DNA of 64,000 bases from an uncultured Christensenellaceae bacterium (GTDB lineage: Bacteria > Bacillota > Clostridia > Christensenellales > Christensenellaceae). The stretch lies in the NCBI GenBank assembly GCA_910588425.1, contig CAJUPM010000003.1, positions 91,219 through 155,218 on the forward strand, written 5' to 3'. The translations under genes and the position numbers were made by a program. The notes under the pieces are model-generated. The model was given only the letters and a program-made list of their open reading frames with translations, did not search any database and had not been told where the DNA came from. Below, one piece after another: positions 7,717-15,699 of the stretch (positions are counted from its first letter, which is position 1; every line of letters begins with the position of its first letter).

Positions 7717-10359
7717 TTAGAGCCAATGCCCATTGGCCCGCTTATAAAAGCGCTTGATGATCTGCGCGCCCAGGCAGTATCCCGCCAGCAGTACGGCCAG
7801 CCAGGGCAGGAAGGCGGCGGGCAGGGCCGCCATATCCAGATAGGCCGCAAAGCCGCCAAAGCCGATGCCAAGGGTCAGCGCCGAGAAGAGCAGGGTGGTG
7901 GCCAGCAGCAGGCCGGCTGGCCTGCTCTGGGCAAAGGGAACCCTCTCTGTGCGGATCATGTGCACCACGAGGATCTGCGAGAGCGTCCCGTAGACGAAGT
8001 TGCCGCATTGGAAGAGCGCGGCGTTCTGCACCGTATTCGCGCCCATGGCCCACCAGAGCACGCCGTAGCAGCAGAGGTCGAAGAGCGAGGAGAGCGGCCC
8101 CATGGAAAACATGAATTTCTGGATACTGGCCGTATCCCACTTATGCGGTGTTTTGAGATAGGAATCGTCCACCCGGTCAAAGGGGATGCCCAGCTGGGCG
8201 AAATCGCAGAGCAGATTCTGGGCCAGAATCTGCACGGGCTTTAAGGGCAGGAAAGGGAAGAGGATACTGGCCAGCACCACGGAGATCATGTTGCCAAAAT
8301 TGCCGCTGGCCGCCATCTTGATGTATTTCATGATGTTGCCAAAGGTTCTGCGCCCTTCCAGCACGCCCTGCTCCAAAACCATCAGATCCTTTTTCATCAG
8401 GATGATATCTGCCGTCTCTTTGGCGATATCCACGGCGCTGTCCACCGAGATGCCGACGTCGCTCTGGCGCATGGCCAGGGTGTCGTTGATGCCGTCGCCC
8501 ATGTAGCCCACAGTGTGCCCATTCGCTTGAAACGCGGCTACAACCCGCTGTTTCTGCGCTGGGGAGAGCTTGGAGAACAGGCAGCATTCCCGCACGGCCT
8601 TGCAAAGAGCCTTGTCGCTCATGGCCTCCACGTCCACCCCCGTCAGGCAGTGATCTGTATCCACGCCGACTTTGCCGCAGACTTTGACGGCCACGCCCTC
8701 GCTGTCTCCCGTTAAGACTACGACTTTGACGCCGTGCTCCTGGAGCGCGGTGATGGCCTGGGCGGCGCTCTGCTTGGGCGGGTCTAAAAAGCCGATAAAT
8801 CCCAGCAGAACCATGTCCTTTTCGTCGCTGGTATCAAACGCGCCTGCCTCGCGGATCTCGTTTTTCTGAGCCACGGCCAGCATACGCAGGCCATCGAAGT
8901 TGTGCTTCGCATAAACCTGCTGAGCCAGCGCGCGGTGCGCATCGTCCAGCGGGCGGATCTCGCCGCCGAAATCCGCATACGAGCAGATGGCCAGCACTTC
9001 CTCCACGGCTCCCTTGGTGATGAGCTGGCGCTTGCCGGCGGAATCTTCTAGGACGACGCTCATGCGGCGGCGGGAGAAATCGAAAGGAATCTCGTCCACA
9101 TGCCGGTATTCCTCCAGCAGGCCGCCCAGCCCGTTTTTCTTGGCCCGCTCGATGACGGCCACATCGATGAGGTTTTTCAACCCCGTCTGGAAGTAGCTGT
9201 TCAAAAAGGCGTGGCGCAGCACACGCTGGTCGTCGTCGCCGTTCAAATCCATGTATTTTTCCAGGACGATCTTGTCCTCGGTCAGCGTGCCCGTCTTGTC
9301 CGTGCAGAGCACGTCCATCTCGCCGAACGTCTGAATGGCGGAAAGCGTTTTGACGATAGTCTCGTGCTTTGCCATGTTGACGGCGCCCTTGGCCAGCGTA
9401 GACGTCATGATGACGGGCAGCATCTCGGGCGTCAGCCCGACTGCGATGCTCACGGCAAAGAGCAGGGCGTTGCCCCAGTCGTTTTTGAAAAAGCCGTTGA
9501 TGAGGAAAATCACGGGCACCATGATGAGCATGAAGCGCAGCAGCAGCTTGCTCACCGAATCCACGCCCTGCTCGAAGCTGTTCTTGGCCCGGTCGCCCGA
9601 GAGCGCCTTGGCCATGGAGCCGAAATACGTCTCGCCGCCCGTGGCCACGACCACCGCCGTGGCGCTGCCGCTGACCATGTTGCTGCCCATAAAGCCCAGG
9701 TTTGCAATATCTGTCAGCGCGTCCGTCCCGCCCTTGGGCTTGCTGAATTTTTCCACCGGGCTGGATTCCCCGGTCAGCGCAGACTGAGCCACGAAGGCGT
9801 CTTTGGCCGAGAGGAACAGCACATCGCCGGGCAGCATATCCCCGGCCGAGAGCCGCACGATATCCCCCGGGACGATTTGCGCCATATTAAGCTCGGTATA
9901 GACGCCGTTGCGCAGCACATCCGCCTTGTTGGAAATCATGGCCGAGAGCTTGGCGGCGGCCGCAGAGCTGCGCTCGCTCTGGATGAACGAGATGACGCTG
10001 GAAGTCAGCACCAGCCCGATGATGACAAGTACCGTCGCCCAGTCCGGCCGGGCCGAGAGCATGACGTCCGTGATAAACGTAATCGCGGCAACGAGAAACA
10101 GAACGATGTTGAAGGGGTTGATAAACGCCTCTGTCAGCCGGGAGAGAAAGCTGCTCTGCTCGCCGGATGCGATGACGTTCTCGCCGAATTCCTCCAATCG
10201 CTCCTCGGCCTGCTCGTCCGTCAGGCCGGAATGCAGGGTAATAAGGGAGGAGAGCGCGTCGTCCGTGGGCAGGTATGCCAGGCGCCGGAGCCTTGCTTCG
10301 CTCTCGCTTCTCTTTTGCTGCATGGATGCTCTATCTACTTTTTTTCGAAATAAACTCAT
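7717..10359 (-). CDS. mgtA: Magnesium-translocating P-type ATPase (MgtA/MgtB family)
   Basis: An 880-residue P3B-type ATPase predicted to import Mg2+ at the inner membrane. The order of parts is canonical: actuator loop TGESSPVEK, phosphorylation site CTDKTGTLTEDK, nucleotide-binding domain, hinge YMGDGINDTLAMRQSD, and four to six C-terminal membrane helices ending near the stop. The start at 10359 is chosen because GAAAGGA precedes it by nine bases; an in-frame ATG 13 codons upstream has no such site. The M-box riboswitch and a short leader ORF lie in the 5' region, so expression should rise when Mg2+ is low. Confidence 0.95.
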   Translation of the reverse strand: MSLFRKKVDRASMQQKRSESEARLRRLAYLPTDDALSSLITLHSGLTDEQAEERLEEFGENVIASGEQSSFLSRLTEAFINPFNIVLFLVAAITFITDVMLSARPDWATVLVIIGLVLTSSVISFIQSERSSAAAAKLSAMISNKADVLRNGVYTELNMAQIVPGDIVRLSAGDMLPGDVLFLSAKDAFVAQSALTGESSPVEKFSKPKGGTDALTDIANLGFMGSNMVSGSATAVVVATGGETYFGSMAKALSGDRAKNSFEQGVDSVSKLLLRFMLIMVPVIFLINGFFKNDWGNALLFAVSIAVGLTPEMLPVIMTSTLAKGAVNMAKHETIVKTLSAIQTFGEMDVLCTDKTGTLTEDKIVLEKYMDLNGDDDQRVLRHAFLNSYFQTGLKNLIDVAVIERAKKNGLGGLLEEYRHVDEIPFDFSRRRMSVVLEDSAGKRQLITKGAVEEVLAICSYADFGGEIRPLDDAHRALAQQVYAKHNFDGLRMLAVAQKNEIREAGAFDTSDEKDMVLLGFIGFLDPPKQSAAQAITALQEHGVKVVVLTGDSEGVAVKVCGKVGVDTDHCLTGVDVEAMSDKALCKAVRECCLFSKLSPAQKQRVVAAFQANGHTVGYMGDGINDTLAMRQSDVGISVDSAVDIAKETADIILMKKDLMVLEQGVLEGRRTFGNIMKYIKMAASGNFGNMISVVLASILFPFLPLKPVQILAQNLLCDFAQLGIPFDRVDDSYLKTPHKWDTASIQKFMFSMGPLSSLFDLCCYGVLWWAMGANTVQNAALFQCGNFVYGTLSQILVVHMIRTERVPFAQSRPAGLLLATTLLFSALTLGIGFGGFAAYLDMAALPAAFLPWLAVLLAGYCLGAQIIKRFYKRANGHWL

Positions 10360-10426
10360 GCGTTTCAATCCTTTCATACTAGTTTTTGCAATGGACAACT
10401 AAATATGAACAGGACAGAAGAACATG

Positions 10427-10537
10427 CTAGCTAAAAATGCCGAGGGAGAACAATGGCAAGGGCACATCGTCGTCGCTTTGCAGCAAGGTAAGCAGGCAGT
10501 TTCCACTGTGGCTGTTCCGCATACTGTGGCTTATCAT
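10427..10537 (-). CDS. 36-residue leader peptide between M-box and mgtA
   Basis: A short ORF, ATG at 10537 to TAG at 10427, with a strong GGAGGTGAG site. It lies between the M-box terminator and mgtA. The peptide starts MISHSMRNSH and includes the acidic run SDDD followed by VPLPLF. It is too hydrophilic for an MgtS-like membrane peptide. Acidic and proline-rich nascent chains are known to destabilise ribosomes at low Mg2+ in the enterobacterial MgtL leader, so a second Mg2+-sensing layer is conceivable. That the ORF is translated is inferred only from the binding site and position. No function is established. Confidence 0.55.
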   Translation of the reverse strand: MISHSMRNSHSGNCLLTLLQSDDDVPLPLFSLGIFS

Positions 10538-10561
10538 GTTCTCACCTCCATTCAAAATTGC

Positions 10562-10592
10562 AAAATAAAAGCCTTCGCGCGATGGCAAAGGC
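10562..10592 (-). terminator. Intrinsic terminator of the M-box riboswitch
   Basis: An 8-bp stem (GCCTTTGC with GCGAAGGC, 10571-10592) with a 6-base loop, followed on the minus strand by TTTTATTTT. It starts a few bases after the aptamer and probably forms when Mg2+ is bound. Confidence 0.85.
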
Positions 10593-10598
10593 ACAATA

Positions 10599-10759
10599 AC
10601 CGACCAGAACCATCGTCCGAGTTTTAGCTCATAGGGGCAATGAAACTGCGTTAGAGCACGCCTTGCATCGACATGCTCTGCTCACCAGCTATTGATGTCT
10701 CCATCAGGTCACGGCAGCAGCCCGTATCCGCTATGTAGCCTCACCTACCGATTTCGGTA
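10599..10759 (-). ncRNA. M-box (ykoK) magnesium riboswitch
   Basis: On the minus strand the leader contains the M-box hallmark GGTAGGTGAGGCTAC followed by GGATAC and GCTGCTGCC. Near the 3' side GAGCTAAAACTC matches the conserved GCTAAAGCTC element. The ends pair (ACCGAAATCG with CGAT...TCGGT) to form P1. In this family Mg2+ binding stabilises a form that permits the downstream terminator, so mgtA is switched off at high Mg2+. Confidence 0.93.
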
Positions 10760-10766
10760 TATTTAA

Positions 10767-10795
10767 AGCATAGCTCATTTTAGGAGCGCTGTCAA
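10767..10795 (-). promoter_or_regulatory. Promoter of the M-box/mgtA transcript
   Basis: Consensus TTGACA (10790-10795) and TATGCT (10767-10772) with a 17-base spacer on the minus strand. The predicted start coincides with the 5' end of the M-box. Confidence 0.85.
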
Positions 10796-10881
10796 TCGCC
10801 TGAAAAATTTTTTTGGCCGGGGAGCGCGCTCTGGGCAAAGCCAGCGCGGCGTGGTATGATAAGAAAAAAGGAGGGGTTATC

Positions 10882-11403
10882 ATGGAATTTTTAGAACTCG
10901 CAAAAAAGCGGTATTCCGTCCGCAGTTTTTCCAAAAAGCCGGTGGAGCCGGAGAAGCTGGCGGCGGTTTTGCAGGCAGGCCGGCTGGCGCCCACGGCGAC
11001 CAACGCCCAGCCCCAGCGCATTTTGGTTCTGCAAGGCCAGGAGGAGATGCAAAAGCTCGCCGAGTGCACCAAATTCACCTTCGATGCGCCCATGGCGCTG
11101 GTGGTCTGCGCGGATCAAGAGCAGGCCTGGGTGCGCGGGCATGACGGCAAGAACCACGCGGAAATCGACGCCTGCATCGTCGCCACGCATATGATGCTGG
11201 CCGCGGCAGAGCTTGGCCTTGGGAGCACTTGGGTGGGCGTATTTCAGCCGGAACGCGTCGCCCAAACATTCGGCGCCCCGGAAAACTTTGTCATCACGGC
11301 CATTTTGCCCATGGGCTACCCGGCAGAGGATGCGAAGCCCAGCGACAGGCACGAAAAGAGAAAGCCGCTGGAAGAGACGGTCTGCTACCACTCGTTTTCC
11401 TAG
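10882..11403 (+). CDS. Nitroreductase family protein
   Basis: A 173-residue FMN-dependent oxidoreductase of the NfsA/NfsB fold, substrate unknown. The N-terminal KKRYSVRSFSKKPVEPEKL is the FMN phosphate-binding Arg/Ser segment, and GRLAPTATNAQPQRI follows as in the family. A GLGSTWVG motif sits near residue 112. The ATG at 10882 has a near-perfect AAGGAGGGG site. It is monocistronic, with an extended -10 promoter (TGGTATGAT, 10852-10860) and its own terminator. It runs divergently from the mgtA leader. Confidence 0.85.
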   Translation: MEFLELAKKRYSVRSFSKKPVEPEKLAAVLQAGRLAPTATNAQPQRILVLQGQEEMQKLAECTKFTFDAPMALVVCADQEQAWVRGHDGKNHAEIDACIVATHMMLAAAELGLGSTWVGVFQPERVAQTFGAPENFVITAILPMGYPAEDAKPSDRHEKRKPLEETVCYHSFS

Positions 11404-11413
11404 GAAAGCGCAG

Positions 11414-11446
11414 AAAAGCAGCGCGGGAATGCCGCGCTGCTTTTTG
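11414..11446 (+). terminator. Terminator of the first nitroreductase gene
   Basis: A 13-bp stem (11414-11426 with 11432-11444) of GC-rich core, followed by T5 on the plus strand, 11 bases after the stop. Confidence 0.9.
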
Positions 11447-11624
11447 TGCGGTCATTAGAGAAAGGAATCTGTGTTGGCGTGTTCGATAAGCTGTGAGACG
11501 ATATACTGAAAATTCATAGCAGACTGAATTTTTGAGAGATGCAGCCGGGTATGAAAGCCGGCTGGCGTCTGAAAATCTAAAACGCCATAGCGGCAGATAT
11601 CTTGAATTTCCCCTACAAAAAAGA

Positions 11625-11654
11625 GCCGCGGAATCTTCCGCGGCCCCTGTTTTG
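11625..11654 (-). terminator. Terminator of the CNNM-like gene
   Basis: A perfect 9-bp stem (11635-11643 with 11646-11654), then T6 on the minus strand, 11 bases after the stop of the gene at 11666. The following 170 bases up to the convergent terminator at 11446 hold no supportable gene. Confidence 0.9.
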
Positions 11655-11665
11655 CCGGTGAAAGG

Positions 11666-13024
11666 CTATTTTTCTTCTTCGGCCGATTCACTCTGCCCGA
11701 GTTTGGAGACGACCGCCCACTCGATGCGGCGATCTTTGATCTCCTGCACCTCGATATGCAGGCCCGCAATATCCAGCGCAGGCGTGCTGCCATCCTCCGG
11801 AACGGCGCTGAGAGAATCCAAAATCATGCCGCCCAGGGTGTCGTATTCATCGTCCTCCGGGAGATCTATGCCAAGCGCTTCGGCGATGCTCTCGATATCC
11901 GTGCTGCCGGCGATGCGCCAGCGGTTTTCTCCCAACGGGAGAATTTCCGTCTCGTCCATCGGGTCAAACTCGTCGTAAATATTGCCGACGATCTGCTCCA
12001 GCAGGTCTTCCATGGTAACAAGGCCGCTGGTGCCGCCGTATTCGTCGACCACGATGGCCATATGCGTTTTGGTGTTCTGCATATTGCGGAATAAAATATC
12101 CGTCTGCACTGATTCGGGCACGAAGTAGGCCGGGCGCAGCAGCTCTGCCAGGGGCAGCGGCTGCTCCTTCTGCGCGTTGATCAGATAATCCCGGGTATTG
12201 AGAATCCCCTTCACGTCATCTGCATCTTCCTCGCAGACCGGGAAACGCGAAAGGCCGGTTTCCTCGATGCGCGCCAGAATCTGCTCGGGGCTGTCGTCCA
12301 GCCAGATGACTTCCATATCCGTGCGGTGGATCATGATATCCTCGGCAGACTGGTTGTTGAACTCGAAAATATTTTCGATCATCTCTTTCTCACCGGCCTC
12401 GATGGCGCCTTTCTCTTCGCCGATATCCACCATCATGCGGATCTCGTCTTCCGAGACTTCTTCCTCCTCCGCGTTCGGGTCGATGCCGAACAGGCGAAGC
12501 AGGCCATTGGTCGAGACTGTGAGCAGCCAGGTGATGGGGCGCAGGAAGGCCGCGAAGAAAGTGACAACGCCGCAGGCAAACCGTGCGACGCCCTCGGGCT
12601 TTTTCATGGCGATGCGCTTGGGAACAAGCTCACCCAGCACGAGCGTGAAATAAGACAGGATAATGGTGATCACGATGACCGCCAAAGTATTGAGCGTTTT
12701 TTCGGAAATCCCTGTCACTTGCAAATCGTCCACAAGCCATCTGGTGATGGGCCCGGCAAAACTATCCGCAGCAAATGCGGAGCCCAAAAAGCCGGCCAGT
12801 GTGATCGCGATCTGGATGGTGGATAAAAACTGCGTGGGCTGCTCGACGATGCGCAGAAGCCGCTTGCTTTTCTTATCCCCTGCCTCCGCATCCCGGCGCA
12901 GGCGGTTTTCGTTGAGCGAAACCACGGCCAGCTCGGTGGCGGCAAAGAACGCGTTGACTAGAATGAGAACAAATTGCAGAATAAGTTGAGGCCATATAGG
13001 GTCAGGCGACAAAGGATCTGACAA
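11666..13024 (-). CDS. CNNM/CorC-type membrane protein with CBS pair (hemolysin C family)
   Basis: A 452-residue protein with three parts. There is an N-terminal DUF21 membrane domain of about four helices (residues 10-170), then two CBS domains (about 190-320, containing EDIMIHRTDMEVIW and MAIVVDEYGGTSGLVT), then a CorC_HlyC domain at the C-terminus. Family members are implicated in Mg2+/Co2+ efflux or resistance. The start is taken as TTG at 13024 because AAAGGGGGAA lies eight bases upstream; a longer frame would begin inside the probable promoter. It is monocistronic. Lying next to mgtA it may belong to Mg2+ homeostasis, but that link is inference. Confidence 0.85.
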   Translation of the reverse strand: MSDPLSPDPIWPQLILQFVLILVNAFFAATELAVVSLNENRLRRDAEAGDKKSKRLLRIVEQPTQFLSTIQIAITLAGFLGSAFAADSFAGPITRWLVDDLQVTGISEKTLNTLAVIVITIILSYFTLVLGELVPKRIAMKKPEGVARFACGVVTFFAAFLRPITWLLTVSTNGLLRLFGIDPNAEEEEVSEDEIRMMVDIGEEKGAIEAGEKEMIENIFEFNNQSAEDIMIHRTDMEVIWLDDSPEQILARIEETGLSRFPVCEEDADDVKGILNTRDYLINAQKEQPLPLAELLRPAYFVPESVQTDILFRNMQNTKTHMAIVVDEYGGTSGLVTMEDLLEQIVGNIYDEFDPMDETEILPLGENRWRIAGSTDIESIAEALGIDLPEDDEYDTLGGMILDSLSAVPEDGSTPALDIAGLHIEVQEIKDRRIEWAVVSKLGQSESAEEEK

Positions 13025-13088
13025 AGAGTATTCCCCCTTTAAAATAGTAAAATATTTCTCTGATGCGTTTACACAGAGATTAGCACTT

Positions 13089-13117
13089 ATTATACCATAA
13101 TTTTTGTGAAAGTACAG
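13089..13117 (-). promoter_or_regulatory. Extended -10 promoter of the CNNM-like gene
   Basis: TGGTATAAT on the minus strand (TATAAT at 13089-13094) gives an extended -10. The -35 (CTGTAC, 13112-13117) is poor. Confidence 0.6.
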
Positions 13118-13118
13118 C

Positions 13119-13146
13119 AAAATCACCGCGTTCCAGCGGTGATTTT
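13119..13146 (-). terminator. Hairpin ending the amino-acid ABC operon
   Basis: An 11-bp perfect stem (13119-13129 with 13136-13146) whose 3' arm ends in TTTT. It lies 14 bases after the ATPase stop. The tract after it is not T-rich, so it may be a weak terminator or mRNA 3' end. Confidence 0.65.
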
Positions 13147-13159
13147 AAAGCGAAAAGAA

Positions 13160-13921
13160 TCAAATTTCCTCGAATTTCTGTAAAAACTGCATCATACGCG
13201 CGCTTTTGCCCTCGCCCAGCACTTTTTCTGGGCTGCCTTCGGCCGCCACAATGCCGCCATCCAAAAAAAGGATGCGATCTGCGACGCTTTTGGCAAATGC
13301 CATCTCGTGCGTAACGATGACCATGGTCATCTTTTCCTTGGCCAGCTCCCGGATGACTTTCAAAATCTCGCCCGTCAGCTCGGGATCCAGGGCGGAGGTG
13401 GGCTCGTCGAAAAAGAGGATTTCCGGCTCCAGCGCCATTGCCCGGGCAATGGCTACCCGCTGTTTTTGGCCGCCTGAGAGCTGGCAGGGGTAGGCATCGG
13501 CCTTCTCGGCCAGGCCGACTTTTTGCAGCAGCGCCCGGGCCTTTTGCTCGGCCTGCTCTCTGCTTTGCCCGGCCACGCGGATGGGGGCAGCTGTGATGTT
13601 TTCCAGCACGGAAAGGTGCGGAAAGAGGTTGAAATTCTGAAAAACCAGGCCGGTTTTGCGCTGAAGCACCCTAAGAGTCTTTTTCTCGGCATAGACGGCA
13701 GGGCTGCCCTGAGCCAGCACCTGATCGCAGATTTCGATGCTGCCTGAATCGATGGTCTCCAGCATGAGCGCACAGCGCAGCAGCGTGGATTTGCCCGAGC
13801 CGGAAGGGCCGATGATGGCGACGATTTCGCCCCGATCGACGCAGAGGCTGACGCCCTTTAATACGGCGGTATCCCCAAAGCGCTTGGTGATATTTTGCAT
13901 GGAAAGAAGCGGCTTTTTCAT
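13160..13921 (-). CDS. Polar amino-acid ABC transporter ATP-binding protein
   Basis: A 253-residue PAAT-family ATPase energising uptake together with the permease and binding protein encoded upstream. Walker A is GPSGSGKSTLLR near residue 39, the signature LSGGQKQR near 144, Walker B ILFFDEPTSALDPE near 164, and the switch His is in VIVTHEMAFAK. The ATG at 13921 follows GAGG. It lies eight bases after the permease stop. Substrate is inferred to be histidine from the operator shared with the his operon. Confidence 0.93.
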   Translation of the reverse strand: MKKPLLSMQNITKRFGDTAVLKGVSLCVDRGEIVAIIGPSGSGKSTLLRCALMLETIDSGSIEICDQVLAQGSPAVYAEKKTLRVLQRKTGLVFQNFNLFPHLSVLENITAAPIRVAGQSREQAEQKARALLQKVGLAEKADAYPCQLSGGQKQRVAIARAMALEPEILFFDEPTSALDPELTGEILKVIRELAKEKMTMVIVTHEMAFAKSVADRILFLDGGIVAAEGSPEKVLGEGKSARMMQFLQKFEEI

Positions 13922-13929
13922 AAAAAACC

Positions 13930-14580
13930 TCACTTATAATAGGAAAGCTTGCGGCTGAGATAGGAGAAGCCCAGGGAGACAATGCCGTTCATGGCGAAAT
14001 AGAAAATTCCGGCGATGATGATGGGCAAAGTGGAAAAATTGCCCGAGGCAGAGGTATTTGCCAGGCGGAAGATCTCCGCGACGCCAATGGTCTGCGCCAG
14101 AGCCGTATCCTTGACCAGCGTCATAAACTCGTTGCCCATGGAAGGCAAGATAATCTTGACAACCTGGGGCAGCGTGATGCGGAAAAACGTCTGCATCTTG
14201 CCAAACCCCAGCACTTTGGCGGCTTCTATCTGCCCGGGATCAATGGCCTGAATGCCGCCCCGGAAAATCTCGGCGAAATACGCGGCATAGTTGATGGAAA
14301 AGGCCAGGATGGCCGCCCAAAAGCGCGGCAGGCCGATGCCCAGCAGATCCGGCGGGACGAAATAGAAGAAGATGAGCTGCAGGATGAGGGGCGTCCCCCG
14401 GATGATGAGCAGAAAACTCTCCATTGGGACGCGCACCCATTTGCGGCGCGACATGCGGGCGGCCGCAAACACCAGGCCCAGGGGCAGGGAGAAGAGCAGC
14501 GTCAGAAAGAAAACCTCCAGCGTAACGACGGAGGCATCCAGCATATTGAGAAGAAAGGTTTGCAGTGCTTGGCCAGACAT
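13930..14580 (-). CDS. Polar amino-acid ABC transporter permease
   Basis: A 216-residue membrane protein of the HisM/GlnP type with about five helices. The EAA loop that docks the ATPase is seen as EAAKVLGFGKMQTFFRITLPQ near residue 119. The ATPase gene follows closely, and a binding-protein gene lies upstream after 58 bases. The start is ATG with an AAAGGAGCGC site. Confidence 0.93.
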   Translation of the reverse strand: MSGQALQTFLLNMLDASVVTLEVFFLTLLFSLPLGLVFAAARMSRRKWVRVPMESFLLIIRGTPLILQLIFFYFVPPDLLGIGLPRFWAAILAFSINYAAYFAEIFRGGIQAIDPGQIEAAKVLGFGKMQTFFRITLPQVVKIILPSMGNEFMTLVKDTALAQTIGVAEIFRLANTSASGNFSTLPIIIAGIFYFAMNGIVSLGFSYLSRKLSYYK

Positions 14581-14638
14581 AAGCGCTCCTTTTCAAAAAT
14601 AAGGCGGGAAGCCGGAGCCGCCCGCCGTTTTTACTTCG

Positions 14639-15496
14639 CTATTCCTGCGCCGCAGGGTTTGCGATATAGTAGTTTGCCACGACTTCATCCATCAAAACGG
14701 CATCTGCACCGCCCGAGGAGAGGTCGAACATGGCCAGAACATAGGTATCCACTTCCACAGCCGCGCCGCCCTTGAGGCTCGCAGCCAGATCCGGGAATTC
14801 TGCCAGCGCATCTACGGCAGTGGAGCCGCCTTGCAGAACCAGCGTCTTGCCAGCCAAATCCTCGGCGGTTTTCAGGCCCTTATCGTAGAGCTTCTGTGTG
14901 GTTACGATGACCTGGCGGTTTTGCAGATAGGGCATGGAGAGGCAGAGCTGCTCCTGGCGCTCGGGGTTGATGGAGAAGCCATTCCAGATGCAGTCGATAT
15001 TGCCGGAATTGATTTCTTTCTCCTTTGCCGTCCAGCTGATGGGCTGGAGCACCAGCTCAACGCCCAGACGCTTGCAGACCTCCGTCGCCACGTCAATATC
15101 GTAGCCGACGATGTCGTTGTTTTCATCGCGGTAGCCCATGGGCGGGAAGGAATCATCTAGCCCGAGGACAAATTTGCCTCTCTCCTGGAGCTTAGACAGG
15201 GAATCATCGGTGGCATCCGCCGTAACCAGCGAGGCATCCACGATGCTCACTTCCTTGCCAAACCACTTTTCATCGATTTTGGCCAGCGTGCCGTCTTCCT
15301 TCATCTCGACCAGCGCCTTTTCTACGGCCTGGCAGAGCGCCTTATCCTCTTTGCGGAAGCCGATGGCAAACTGCTCTTCTGCCAGAGGCTCGGAGAGGAC
15401 GACGTATCCCGCGTCTTTCTTTGAGCAGGAAGTCAGGCAAAGGGCGAGCAGCAACAGCGCCGCCATCAAAATCAAAGTAACTCTCTTCTTCATCAT
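14639..15496 (-). CDS. Amino-acid-binding lipoprotein with apparently circularly permuted family 3 domain
   Basis: A 285-residue extracytoplasmic binding protein with signal peptide and lipobox LTSC (Cys24). Family 3 proteins usually begin with GKFVLGLDDSFPPMGY-like sequence and end with a KADGT-KI-EKWFG segment. Here that ending comes first (residues 31-85, VVLSEPLAEEQFAIGFRK to EKWFGKEVSIV). A linker at about 86-107 follows, then the usual beginning (108 onward). The protein stops at VANYYIANPAAQE, exactly where residue 31 would continue in a normal member. All parts of the domain are present once, so this is a rearranged order rather than a truncation. Two consecutive ATGs follow a GGAGAAAG site; the first is used. 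Confidence 0.88.
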   Translation of the reverse strand: MMKKRVTLILMAALLLLALCLTSCSKKDAGYVVLSEPLAEEQFAIGFRKEDKALCQAVEKALVEMKEDGTLAKIDEKWFGKEVSIVDASLVTADATDDSLSKLQERGKFVLGLDDSFPPMGYRDENNDIVGYDIDVATEVCKRLGVELVLQPISWTAKEKEINSGNIDCIWNGFSINPERQEQLCLSMPYLQNRQVIVTTQKLYDKGLKTAEDLAGKTLVLQGGSTAVDALAEFPDLAASLKGGAAVEVDTYVLAMFDLSSGGADAVLMDEVVANYYIANPAAQE

Positions 15497-15556
15497 TCTT
15501 TCTCCAATCTAAATCATTCTTCGCCGAAATACTTCGGGTAAATTCCAAGGACGAAT

Positions 15557-15583
15557 ATTATACTAGCATAGTAGCGTAGTAAA
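15557..15583 (-). promoter_or_regulatory. Promoter and probable operator of the amino-acid ABC transporter
   Basis: TATAAT lies at 15557-15562 on the minus strand. Immediately upstream, in the -10/-35 spacer, is a TAGTA-rich element. Its plus-strand 16-mer at 15568-15583 matches the hisZ operator in 15 of 16 bases. TACTA-GCA-TAGTA (15561-15573) is an inverted repeat. The overlap with the promoter suggests repression. Confidence 0.6.
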
Positions 15584-15673
15584 GTAAAGAGAAATCTTAA
15601 CAAAATATTCGGTTTTGCGCGGCAATTTGCCAGGGCGCACTTTTCGCGCTGCGGCAGCCAGGCATTTTGCCAA

Positions 15674-15699
15674 GAAAAAAAGCGCTGTATCAGCGCTTT
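15674..15699 (-). terminator. Terminator overlapping the end of the small zinc-ribbon gene
   Basis: A 9-bp stem (15680-15688 with 15691-15699) that includes the stop codon, followed by T-rich sequence on the minus strand. Confidence 0.75.

Noticed and set aside
11455-11624. Possible gene remnant between the nitroreductase and CNNM terminators
   Set aside because: The frame reads plausible residues but has no start with a binding site and lies between two convergent terminators; nothing supports a pseudogene assignment.
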